Shown: positions 25,091 through 31,792 of the stretch, one piece after another
Layout: every line of letters starts with the position of its first letter
Numbering within the stretch: the first letter of the stretch is position 1
Assembly (NCBI GenBank): GCA_964577295.1
Contig: CAZNYN010000014.1
Location: 1 to 42,540, forward strand
DNA from: CAZNYN01 sp964577295
Lineage (GTDB): Bacteria > Synergistota > Synergistia > Synergistales > Synergistaceae
DNA: 42,540 nt
Direction of reading: 5' to 3'
Position numbers and translations under genes: made by a program
The notes under the pieces: generated by a model
What the model was told of the DNA's origin: nothing
Seen by the model: only the letters and a program-made list of their open reading frames with translations
Database searches by the model: none

Positions 25091-25786
25091 TTAATTTGAC
25101 GCCCTGCGGCGCAGAAAGGATAGAGCTATGTTCAGTGCGAGAGATATGGCAAGAAGTATTACGCCAAGCGCTATGCCCAAGGCGAAATCTCCCTTGCCCG
25201 TTTCAAGAGTTATCGCTGTGGTGATTGTTCTTGTGTGCCATTTGATATTGCCGCCCAGCATCATGGCGGAGCCTACTTCTCCTATGATTCTGCCGTAGGA
25301 TGTCAGAGCCGCCGCCAGAATGAGGAAGCGCCCCTCCCAGAGGCTCGTCAGAGCGAGCTTTGTGCCCGAAGCTCCCAATGTTTTGAGAGTGAGAGCCAGC
25401 CTGCTGTCCAGCCCCTCTATCGCCGATGCCGTGTAGGATATGACGATGGGAAGACCAAGTATCATCTGTCCTATCGCCATTCCCTTGATAGAGAACAGAA
25501 GTTCCAAGTCTCCGAGAGGACCGCTTCTGCATATAAAGGCATAGACGAGAAGTCCGACAACAACAGTCGGAATGGAAAGAAGCGTATCTGCCGCAGTACG
25601 GACTATTCTTTTGCCGGGGAAATCAAAATATCCCAGCATAAAACCCAAAGGGAGCCCGAGAGCCAGTATTCCGACCATGGAAAGCCCCGTAAGCTGAAGC
25701 GTTGTCAGAACTATATTCGAAGTCTCCTCATCCATAGAGATAATGAGACCTATGCCCTGAACAAAACCCTCAACTATAAAATCCAC
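25091..25786 (-). CDS. tupB: Tungstate-type ABC transporter permease
   Basis: This 231-aa protein has about five to six membrane helices and the EAA-type ATPase contact loop LKTLGASGTKLALTSLWEGR, then GRIIGEVGSAMMLGGNI. Its start is GTG at 25786, behind GGGGGGAAG. Its length and loop match the TupB permease family, which forms a homodimer. It lies between the two binding-protein genes, an order that lets both proteins share one permease. A 10-bp hairpin precedes it. Confidence 0.88.
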   Translation of the reverse strand: MDFIVEGFVQGIGLIISMDEETSNIVLTTLQLTGLSMVGILALGLPLGFMLGYFDFPGKRIVRTAADTLLSIPTVVVGLLVYAFICRSGPLGDLELLFSIKGMAIGQMILGLPIVISYTASAIEGLDSRLALTLKTLGASGTKLALTSLWEGRFLILAAALTSYGRIIGEVGSAMMLGGNIKWHTRTITTAITLETGKGDFALGIALGVILLAISLALNIALSFLRRRASN

Positions 25787-25816
25787 GAAACTTCCCCCCT
25801 ACCGCATTTTAAACCA

Positions 25817-25847
25817 AACAGGGGCTCCGCAAAGAGAAGCCCCTGTT
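25817..25847 (-). repeat. Intercistronic hairpin after the first binding-protein gene
   Basis: AACAGGGGCT and AGCCCCTGTT pair perfectly across 11 bases. On the minus strand TTGGTTTAAAAT follows. It may act as a partial terminator or mRNA-stabilising hairpin that raises binding-protein levels over permease. Confidence 0.55.
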
Positions 25848-25863
25848 ATCTTATTTTTTACTA

Positions 25864-26715
25864 TTAGTGTCCCGCTCTTTTCGCTGCGTTCGGGAAGAAA
25901 AGCTGTTTGCCTTCGAGTTTGAAGTCTGCGATATCCTTCTGAACCTTTGATGATGTGATCCAGTCGATGTACTTTATCGCGAGGTCATACTTCGCGTGCT
26001 CGTGCTTGAGTGGGTTGACTGCCATTACGCTGTACTGGTTGAGAAGATTCTTGTCGCCCTCTACAACAATGACAAGACCCTTCTTGCCTTTGAGTCCCGC
26101 TTCGTATTTTACGAATGTTCCGCGGTCGGTGAGAGCGTAGCCCTTCTGCTCGTCGGCAATATTGATTGTCTTGAGCATTCCCTGACCTGTCTGGACATAC
26201 CACTTCGCCTTGTCAAAATCTTTGACTCCGGCTTTGGCAAGAAGCTTAAGTTCCGCTGAGTGAGTGCCCGATTTGTCGGCACGGCTCACGAGGGGAAGCT
26301 GCTTCTGAGCTATTGTGGCAAGAGCCTCTGTTATGGGCTTGCCTTTGATTCCCGCAGGATCGTTTGCGGGGCCTATGAGGACAAAGTCGTTGTACATAAC
26401 CTGACGGCGGTTTACACCTGCCCCATCAGCCATGAACTTGTCTTCCGCCGCGGGGTCGTGCGTCAGAACGACATCGACATCTCCGTTGCGGCCGTGCTTG
26501 AGTGCCGCGCCTGTTCCTACGGAGACCCACTGAATTTCGATTCCTGTGTCCTTAAGAAGAATTGGTGCGAGGTAGTCCAGAAGTCCTGTGTTGTCTGTGC
26601 TTGTTGTGGTAGCCATTCTCAAAACAGGTGCCTTTGCCGTGGCTATTGAGCCAAAAGCAAGCACACATGCTACGAGAAGAGCCATTACGACGGTAAAACG
26701 TTTGTTGATTCGCAT
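25864..26715 (-). CDS. tupA: Tungstate-type ABC transporter substrate-binding protein
   Basis: This 283-aa protein has a signal peptide (hydrophobic residues 8-27, cleavage near ATA-KA) and begins its mature part with MATTTSTDNTGLLDYLAP. TTTS is the oxyanion-binding signature of TupA. It continues with WVSVGTGAALKHGRNGDVDV and RRQVMYNDFVLIGPANDPAG. TupA binds tungstate with high selectivity; molybdate cannot be excluded here. It is the first gene of the operon and starts behind AAGGAGGGG, which can be masked by a leader stem. Tungsten use fits an anaerobe with W-dependent aldehyde:ferredoxin oxidoreductases, though none is in the window. Confidence 0.88.
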   Translation of the reverse strand: MRINKRFTVVMALLVACVLAFGSIATAKAPVLRMATTTSTDNTGLLDYLAPILLKDTGIEIQWVSVGTGAALKHGRNGDVDVVLTHDPAAEDKFMADGAGVNRRQVMYNDFVLIGPANDPAGIKGKPITEALATIAQKQLPLVSRADKSGTHSAELKLLAKAGVKDFDKAKWYVQTGQGMLKTINIADEQKGYALTDRGTFVKYEAGLKGKKGLVIVVEGDKNLLNQYSVMAVNPLKHEHAKYDLAIKYIDWITSSKVQKDIADFKLEGKQLFFPNAAKRAGH

Positions 26716-26724
26716 GGGGAAATC

Positions 26725-26866
26725 CCCTCCTTATAAGTTTTGCGTTGCCTTGAAACCAGATACACTGCTGCGCAAAGGAGGGTTGAAGGTGCCGAGGACA
26801 CCAATGCAAAGCCCCTTTCCGCAATGGGAGGCGAAGCCGTTTCCCGCTACGCCCTAACGTTCGCAT
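26725..26866 (-). promoter_or_regulatory. Leader RNA motif copy B with ribosome-binding-site sequestering stem (putative Moco/Tuco-type riboswitch)
   Basis: On the minus strand, ATGCGAA (26866-26860) pairs with TTTGCAT (26810-26804), enclosing TTAGGG, a second stem with a GGGAAAC loop, GCCTCCC, and GGAAAGGGG. The same elements occur in copy A. A hairpin GGTGTC-CTC-GGCACC follows (26802-26788). Then CCCTCC at 26782-26777 can pair with GGAGGG at 26730-26725, which is the tupA ribosome-binding site, and TTTGCG with CGCAAA inside. This looks like an aptamer plus translational switch. Assignment to the molybdenum/tungsten cofactor class rests on the downstream tungstate genes, not on a covariance-model match. 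Confidence 0.6.
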
Positions 26867-26906
26867 TTCATAGCTTTCGCGCCTTAGAAAATACGAATAC
26901 GGGGTA

Positions 26907-26927
26907 TTACAGGCTGCAAGCCTGTAA
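26907..26927. repeat. Perfect 9-bp inverted repeat upstream of leader copy B
   Basis: TTACAGGCT and AGCCTGTAA are separated by GCA. It lies just downstream of a -10-like TATAGT (26948-26943, minus strand). It could be an operator or the first hairpin of the tup leader transcript. No T-run follows. Confidence 0.45.
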
Positions 26928-27031
26928 CGAATGTTATTCTACACTATAATGCAAATTTGTGAAAGAATATATTTTAATCAATATAGATTATATATAAATG
27001 CAACACAGTTACATCTATTAGCAATAAATAT

Positions 27032-27058
27032 GGTGAGACTGTTGGGGGCAGTCTCACC
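27032..27058 (-). repeat. 10-bp hairpin between the leader terminator and leader copy B
   Basis: GGTGAGACTG and CAGTCTCACC pair perfectly across a 7-base loop. On the minus strand ATATTTATTG follows. It may be a back-up terminator behind the strong one at 27086-27130. Confidence 0.5.
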
Positions 27059-27085
27059 TGAAGGGAGTTGGGGATTTTGAAAATT

Positions 27086-27130
27086 AAATCAAATAAAAAA
27101 CGGCCGTCTCTTCCGGAAGAGACGGCCGTC
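27086..27130 (-). terminator. Intrinsic terminator behind leader copy A
   Basis: The minus strand gives a long stem, ACGGCCGTCTC with GAGACGGCCGT around TTCCGGAA, followed by TTTTTTATTTG. It lies 14 bases after leader motif copy A. Its first arm (GCCGTCTCTTCC) can instead pair with the 3' part of motif A (GGAAAGGAGACCGGC), so termination may be conditional. Confidence 0.85.
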
Positions 27131-27143
27131 ACAATTAGCAAAT

Positions 27144-27202
27144 CAGCCGGTCTCCTTTCCAGAGGGAGGCTTTATCGTTTCCGATAAAACCCTAACGGTC
27201 TG
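27144..27202 (-). promoter_or_regulatory. Leader RNA motif copy A (putative Moco/Tuco-type riboswitch with terminator platform)
   Basis: On the minus strand, CAGACCG (27202-27196) pairs with CGGCTG (27149-27144), with one bulged A. Inside are TTAGGG, then TTTATCG-GAAA-CGATAAA (a perfect 7-bp stem with GAAA tetraloop), then GCCTCCC, and a short stem CTCC/GGAG whose loop contains GGAAA. TTAGGG, GGAAAC, GCCTCCC and GGAAAGG recur in the same order in copy B about 340 bases downstream, although the stems differ in sequence. Stems conserved with changed bases point to selection on RNA structure. The promoter at 27263-27291 and the terminator behind it make this a self-contained conditional leader. 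Confidence 0.6.
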
Positions 27203-27262
27203 CGCGCCGTGGACAAAAATCTTTAGGCGGACAAACTCGGAGAGCCTTTCTTATATGTATGG

Positions 27263-27291
27263 ATAATACATGCAATCCGAGAAAAATACAA
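27263..27291 (-). promoter_or_regulatory. Promoter of leader copy A
   Basis: Read on the minus strand: TTGTAT, 17 bases, TATTAT, right after the cobU stop. ATGTAT and ATACAT, 5 bases apart, form an inverted repeat over the -10 region that could be an operator. Confidence 0.5.
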
Positions 27292-27300
27292 GTATTTTGT

Positions 27301-27873
27301 TCACAAAGAATGCTTTTCGGGCACGTTTCCTTTCACCCACAACGGACATCCCGCCACAACGAGAGCGCATCTTTCCGATTTTTCCGCGCAGAGTCTGTTC
27401 ATTCTCCCCTGCATGTCGCGGAAGCGCCGCCCCATTAAGTATGGCGGAACCAGGCCGAATCCGACTTCGTTGCTCACTATTATTAAGTGGCTCTCCCTGC
27501 CTACGGATGAACAGAGCTTCGACACCATGGAAGATATTTCCGCCTCTCTCGAGAACCACGCTGCTTCGTCTCCGTTTTCCGATACTCCGTCGCTTAAAAA
27601 TAATCTTGTAAGCCACATCGTGAGGCAGTCCAAAAGCAGAACTCCCGACATTGCAGATACTGCTTCGGGCAAAGATTCCGCTGCTCCTTCCCATGTCTTC
27701 CATGAAGACGGCCTGCGTTCTTTGTGGATGGCTATCCTCAACTCCATTTCGGGGTCTTTTGACTCCGCAGTGGCGATGTAGGTGACATCCCTGCCGTCTG
27801 CAGCCGCAAGTTCCTCTGCGTAGCTGCTCTTTCCGCTTCTGGCCCCTCCGAGAATTAATGTTATCTCGCTCAT
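27301..27873 (-). CDS. cobU: Adenosylcobinamide kinase/adenosylcobinamide-phosphate guanylyltransferase
   Basis: This 190-aa protein has the P-loop ILGGARSGKSSYAEELA at the N terminus, YIATAESKDPEM, HKERRPSSWKTWE with the catalytic-region His, LLLDCLTMWLTRL, and IIVSNEVGFGLVP. This matches CobU/CobP, which phosphorylates adenosylcobinamide and then adds GMP during nucleotide-loop assembly of B12. The start lies 2 bases after the stop of the AsmA-like gene, suggesting co-transcription although the functions differ. No cobalamin riboswitch precedes it. Confidence 0.93.
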   Translation of the reverse strand: MSEITLILGGARSGKSSYAEELAAADGRDVTYIATAESKDPEMELRIAIHKERRPSSWKTWEGAAESLPEAVSAMSGVLLLDCLTMWLTRLFLSDGVSENGDEAAWFSREAEISSMVSKLCSSVGRESHLIIVSNEVGFGLVPPYLMGRRFRDMQGRMNRLCAEKSERCALVVAGCPLWVKGNVPEKHSL

Positions 27874-27875
27874 GG

Positions 27876-30800
27876 CTAGAGTCCGAAGTCTATGTTTTTA
27901 AATAAATTTTCAAGAGTCTGTTCCACAACCTGCCCCTTTACCTCGTCTGGGTTTGTCCTCGTTCCGGGCCCTACGGGAATTTCAAATTTCAGACGGAAGG
28001 TTGTGTCGTTGAGCAGATCTTTCTCATCGGGGTCGCTTGAGGATTTCGGAATTACATCCGATCCGCTGCTGTTTTTAACATTTTTGTCAACTTTGATATT
28101 CGTGAAGTACAGGCTGTCTTTTGTACCTCCTATATTCATGGTGACAAATCGGAAATCTGACTTCGCAAAGCCGGACAGGACACCTCCGAGGAAGTTCTGC
28201 AGCAGTTCCGAGCTGTTGAGCTTTCCGGACGTGGTAAAGTCCATGCCGGCATTGATAACACCCTGAAGAGCTCCCAGCAGTGCGTTCAAGGCTCTTATGT
28301 TGACCTTGCCCATTGCGAACATGCTTATGTTTCTCTCGTGAGTTATTATTCCGTCAAGCATGACGTATCTGTAGACGGGATCGCCCTTCGGGGCTGCCGC
28401 CTGGCTTCCCGGCAGTATTGTTATCGTGCCTCCGTCATATGTAAATGTGCATTTTATTGAAGCGAATCTGAGAGGTTTGCCTCCCGTGTATTTCTTTGCC
28501 GCCTCGACCGCGTCAAAGCTTTTGATTTCGCCGTCGTGCATAAGCATTATTCCCGCCGCCTTGACGGTGCTCATCCTGCCCGTCTCGCCTTCGCCCCTTA
28601 TTTTCAAGTCGCCCTTTCCAGTTACGCTGCCTGAGAGAGAGGGAAACGCCTGTTTGATGGATTTATCGATATCTATTCCCGCTGCGGTGAGGTTGCCTCC
28701 CCAGATGCTGTTGGCTATGTCCATGGCAAGACCGCCCTTTAATGTGCCTCCGTTCATCTCCGCTTTTACGTCTTCCATAACTGCGTATCCGTCAGAAACG
28801 TAGAAGGGTGCTTTTACATTTTTAAAGTGTATGCCCATAACCCTGAGATTTGATGAGGAGAACGTGCCGCGCCCTCCGAAGTTTGATACTTTTCCGCCGC
28901 CTTTGAGGTCAAAGTCTGCTCTGCCTCCGAGTCCGGTGCGGAATTTTTCGGGCAGATAAGCTCCGAACTGTTTCATCTCCATGTTGCGCCCCGTTGTTTT
29001 AAGGTCTACATACCACTCGCCGTCTTTGAGGTATATACGTGCTTTGCCTGTGACGGCTCCTCCCTGGAGCTTCGCTTCCGCATTCGGTATGTCTATCTCT
29101 TTCATACTTCCCTTGAAGTCAACCGCGACCATGGGAAGCAGGAATCCCCTGTATCTGAAGGGAGCCAATGTACCGTTTCCCTCAAAGAGAGGATCGCCCG
29201 CCGTTCCGGTAACTTTTATCTCTCCCTGAACATGGCCCTGTACTCCTCTGACAGACGGGGTATATTTTCTTATAGCTTCGTAGACGTTTATCTTCTCCGC
29301 ATTGACCACAAGGTTGAGTTTTGCATCCTTAGCAGGCTTTCCTGCGGGAGCAAGCTGCACGTTTCCCCGTACAACGCTGTCGCCTTTAAGGAACTTTACT
29401 CTGACTCCGTCAAGATTGACTACTTTGTCCGTTCCCGATGCTTTTCCCGTCAGGGATTCGATGCGCACATCTTTCCACCGCGGCTTGGACTCTGCCACGG
29501 AAGCCTCCCACTTTATGCCCTTACCCTCGTTGTAAACCCGTATATCCCCCGTGCAGGTACCTTCTATGTCCTCTTTCATATCGAGAACATCATTGACGGC
29601 GTCTAAATTTAAGTCTCTCACTTTGCCTACGAGGTTCCACTTGACGACGGGTTCTCCCTTTCGGAGATCGACAAAGCACTTGAGGCTCGCCGTACCGCCT
29701 GCCGCAGCGACATTCATGCGCTCGAGCAGAAGTTTTGAAGATGCGAAAGATATATCCGAAGAGAAGGATGATATTTTCAGCCTTCTAAACTCTCCTCCGG
29801 AAGCTTTGACCTTCGCTTTGATTACGGGCGCGGAGCTGTTTCCCGAAACGCTCCACGTGCCGTCGGCAATGCCCTCTATTCCCATAGTCTTGAAGAATGG
29901 GACGAGAGTGTAAAATTTTGTAAGGTCTGCCTTTTTTGCCGTGCCTGATACGGAGAGTGCGAAAGAGGAACCTGCCGGTTCCGCTTTGCCCGATGCCGAT
30001 ACTCTTGCCCCGTTCAGCTCGGAGGTAATTTCTTTTAATATGATTCCGCCCTCTTTGAATTTATATGACGAGGCCAATTTCAGATTTTTAAAAGTTCCGA
30101 TGTTTTTGACGGACAAATGCGGCGCCGATACTGTCCCATCGGCATTCCATGAGCCTGTCACGCCGCTTAATGTTCCTTTGACCGCAATATTTCCGTCCAT
30201 CCCGTATTTCTTTAGGAAAGGAGCTGATGCACTTAAATCGTTCATCGATATATTTTCCGCTTCAAGCTTTAGATTGGATTCGACGCCCTCCGCCAAGCTG
30301 AGAGCTCCCTCAAGGGATATTTTTTTGCCGTTATGCAGAGCAGAGAAATTCACCGTCCCCTTCGGAGTGCCGTTGAACTCCGCACTTCCCTTTATGTCCC
30401 TAAAGCTGAAGTTGTTGTACGCCACAGAGGAAGGCTCTATCTCTATCTTTCCCACAAGGGCGTCCACAGGACCTTTTAAGTCCGCTTCGAGTGAGGTTAT
30501 TTTCCCTTTCAGAGCAAGCGCGTTTGCCGGCATCTTTTCGGAGAATTTTTCCGTCCAGTCGGAGAACACAAGATTTTTGACGTTCGCTTTCAGCTCCAAG
30601 TTTCTCTTTCCGTCCCTTGCGTCAAAGACAAATCTGCCCTTGATTGACGAGTCGAAAACCTTACTGTCGCTGATCTCAACTTCTGTAAGCCCCTTATCGC
30701 AGTTCCACTTTGCCGATATCGAAGAGAGGGGAATACCTTCTATGAGAGCCTCCGTAAGCTCTCCCTCGCCCTTTGCGGAGATTTCCCCGCCGGATACGGC

Positions 30801-31571
30801 AAGGGTGCTTTTGCCTGTGAAAAAGCCGCTGATGCCGTATGTCTCCGAATCCGGAATGAGAGAGGCCGCCTTGTTAAGATCCAGAACCTTTGCCTCTACC
30901 GCAGCATTCACGGAAGGATATACCGAACCTTCGACGGAGATTTCTCCATCGTTCAGCTTTGCTCTGAAATCTCCGAGAGTCCAGTTTCCGGACTCTTTTA
31001 AGATGTTTCCCGACGCGTAGATGCGCTCTCCCTTGAATTTGCCCTCAAGTCTCAGTTTAAAATTCTCGCTGTTATTTAAAACGACCTTGCCCTTTGCAAG
31101 TTCGAGCGTTCCCCATTTTGAGGAAATATTCGATTCGGAGATTTCTACTTTATCTATCGGAATATCTTTTGCTCCCGATGCTCCCTTTGATTTTGGAACA
31201 AGGGAATTTAAAGAATCATAGTCTGATGATACTCCGTTCAGTGTTATGAGGGAGACTCGGGGGGCGTTTTTCAGCAGGGAGGGCAGAGAGAGCTTTATGC
31301 CGACCTCTCCTACGGTAAGAAGTTTGTCGCCGGAGCGGCTCAGCACCAGATTTTGTCCTTTAAAGCCCGAGACAGGGTTGCCGTCCAAGGGAGATATGGA
31401 AAGCTCCACATTAAGCTCTTTTTTTACTGCTTTGTTAAGCTGGTCAAGGACAAGCGATCCCAGAAAATTCGTCTGAGATACGACTAAGGCCGCGGCAATG
31501 ACAATCACAGCCGCAACAGCGCCGCAGATAGTCCCCTTTTTACTGTTTTTTTCCTGTTTCAAAGCTTCCAC
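27876..31571 (-). CDS. Large AsmA/TamB-like envelope protein
   Basis: This 1231-aa protein has one N-terminal membrane anchor (GTICGAVAAVIVIAAALVVS, about 13-32) and then a long repetitive beta-rich region with many short Gly/Lys/Ser strands. The N-terminal LGSLVLDQLNKAVKKELNVEL and the C-terminal region around VRGNVQL, ITHERNISMFAMGKVNIRAL and GGTKDSLYFTNIKVDKNV fit the AsmA/YhdP/TamB superfamily. These proteins bridge inner and outer membranes for phospholipid transport. Its presence implies a diderm envelope. The start is uncertain: GTG at 31571 or a nearby TTG, both with weak ribosome-binding sites. Confidence 0.82.
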   Translation of the reverse strand: MEALKQEKNSKKGTICGAVAAVIVIAAALVVSQTNFLGSLVLDQLNKAVKKELNVELSISPLDGNPVSGFKGQNLVLSRSGDKLLTVGEVGIKLSLPSLLKNAPRVSLITLNGVSSDYDSLNSLVPKSKGASGAKDIPIDKVEISESNISSKWGTLELAKGKVVLNNSENFKLRLEGKFKGERIYASGNILKESGNWTLGDFRAKLNDGEISVEGSVYPSVNAAVEAKVLDLNKAASLIPDSETYGISGFFTGKSTLAVSGGEISAKGEGELTEALIEGIPLSSISAKWNCDKGLTEVEISDSKVFDSSIKGRFVFDARDGKRNLELKANVKNLVFSDWTEKFSEKMPANALALKGKITSLEADLKGPVDALVGKIEIEPSSVAYNNFSFRDIKGSAEFNGTPKGTVNFSALHNGKKISLEGALSLAEGVESNLKLEAENISMNDLSASAPFLKKYGMDGNIAVKGTLSGVTGSWNADGTVSAPHLSVKNIGTFKNLKLASSYKFKEGGIILKEITSELNGARVSASGKAEPAGSSFALSVSGTAKKADLTKFYTLVPFFKTMGIEGIADGTWSVSGNSSAPVIKAKVKASGGEFRRLKISSFSSDISFASSKLLLERMNVAAAGGTASLKCFVDLRKGEPVVKWNLVGKVRDLNLDAVNDVLDMKEDIEGTCTGDIRVYNEGKGIKWEASVAESKPRWKDVRIESLTGKASGTDKVVNLDGVRVKFLKGDSVVRGNVQLAPAGKPAKDAKLNLVVNAEKINVYEAIRKYTPSVRGVQGHVQGEIKVTGTAGDPLFEGNGTLAPFRYRGFLLPMVAVDFKGSMKEIDIPNAEAKLQGGAVTGKARIYLKDGEWYVDLKTTGRNMEMKQFGAYLPEKFRTGLGGRADFDLKGGGKVSNFGGRGTFSSSNLRVMGIHFKNVKAPFYVSDGYAVMEDVKAEMNGGTLKGGLAMDIANSIWGGNLTAAGIDIDKSIKQAFPSLSGSVTGKGDLKIRGEGETGRMSTVKAAGIMLMHDGEIKSFDAVEAAKKYTGGKPLRFASIKCTFTYDGGTITILPGSQAAAPKGDPVYRYVMLDGIITHERNISMFAMGKVNIRALNALLGALQGVINAGMDFTTSGKLNSSELLQNFLGGVLSGFAKSDFRFVTMNIGGTKDSLYFTNIKVDKNVKNSSGSDVIPKSSSDPDEKDLLNDTTFRLKFEIPVGPGTRTNPDEVKGQVVEQTLENLFKNIDFGL

Positions 31572-31728
31572 CCCGCAAATTTATAAAAAATGCCACTTTA
31601 TTTTAATATTTATCTGTTTTAGAAAACAATGTATACAAAACCCAAACATGCACAAAATACAACTATGCACAATATATATCTAAAATCGTTATGACATAAC
31701 AGCCAAAGATACTACTTTAAAAGATGAA

Positions 31729-31767
31729 TTGGGGCAAAAGAGGCCGATCAGCCTGATTCTGCCCCAA
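31729..31767 (-). terminator. Terminator of the PAS/GGDEF/EAL gene
   Basis: TTGGGGCA pairs with TGCCCCAA, with AGGC/GCCT pairing inside. On the minus strand TTCATCTTTTA follows. It lies 26 bases after the stop. Confidence 0.6.
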
Positions 31768-31792
31768 CAGTAAGTCCGCATTCAAAGAGTTT

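Noticed and set aside
27077..27186. Short plus-strand frame with TTG start across the leader terminator
   Set aside because: It is made of the terminator palindrome and leader motif read on the wrong strand, with no independent support.
27144..27202. Cobalamin riboswitch, because cobU is adjacent
   Set aside because: No B12-box-like sequence is present. The motif repeats before the tungstate operon and lies downstream, not upstream, of cobU.
29941..31020. 359-codon frame antisense to the AsmA-like gene
   Set aside because: Low-complexity Ser/Pro/Phe composition typical of antisense shadows. The real gene is the 1231-aa minus-strand frame.
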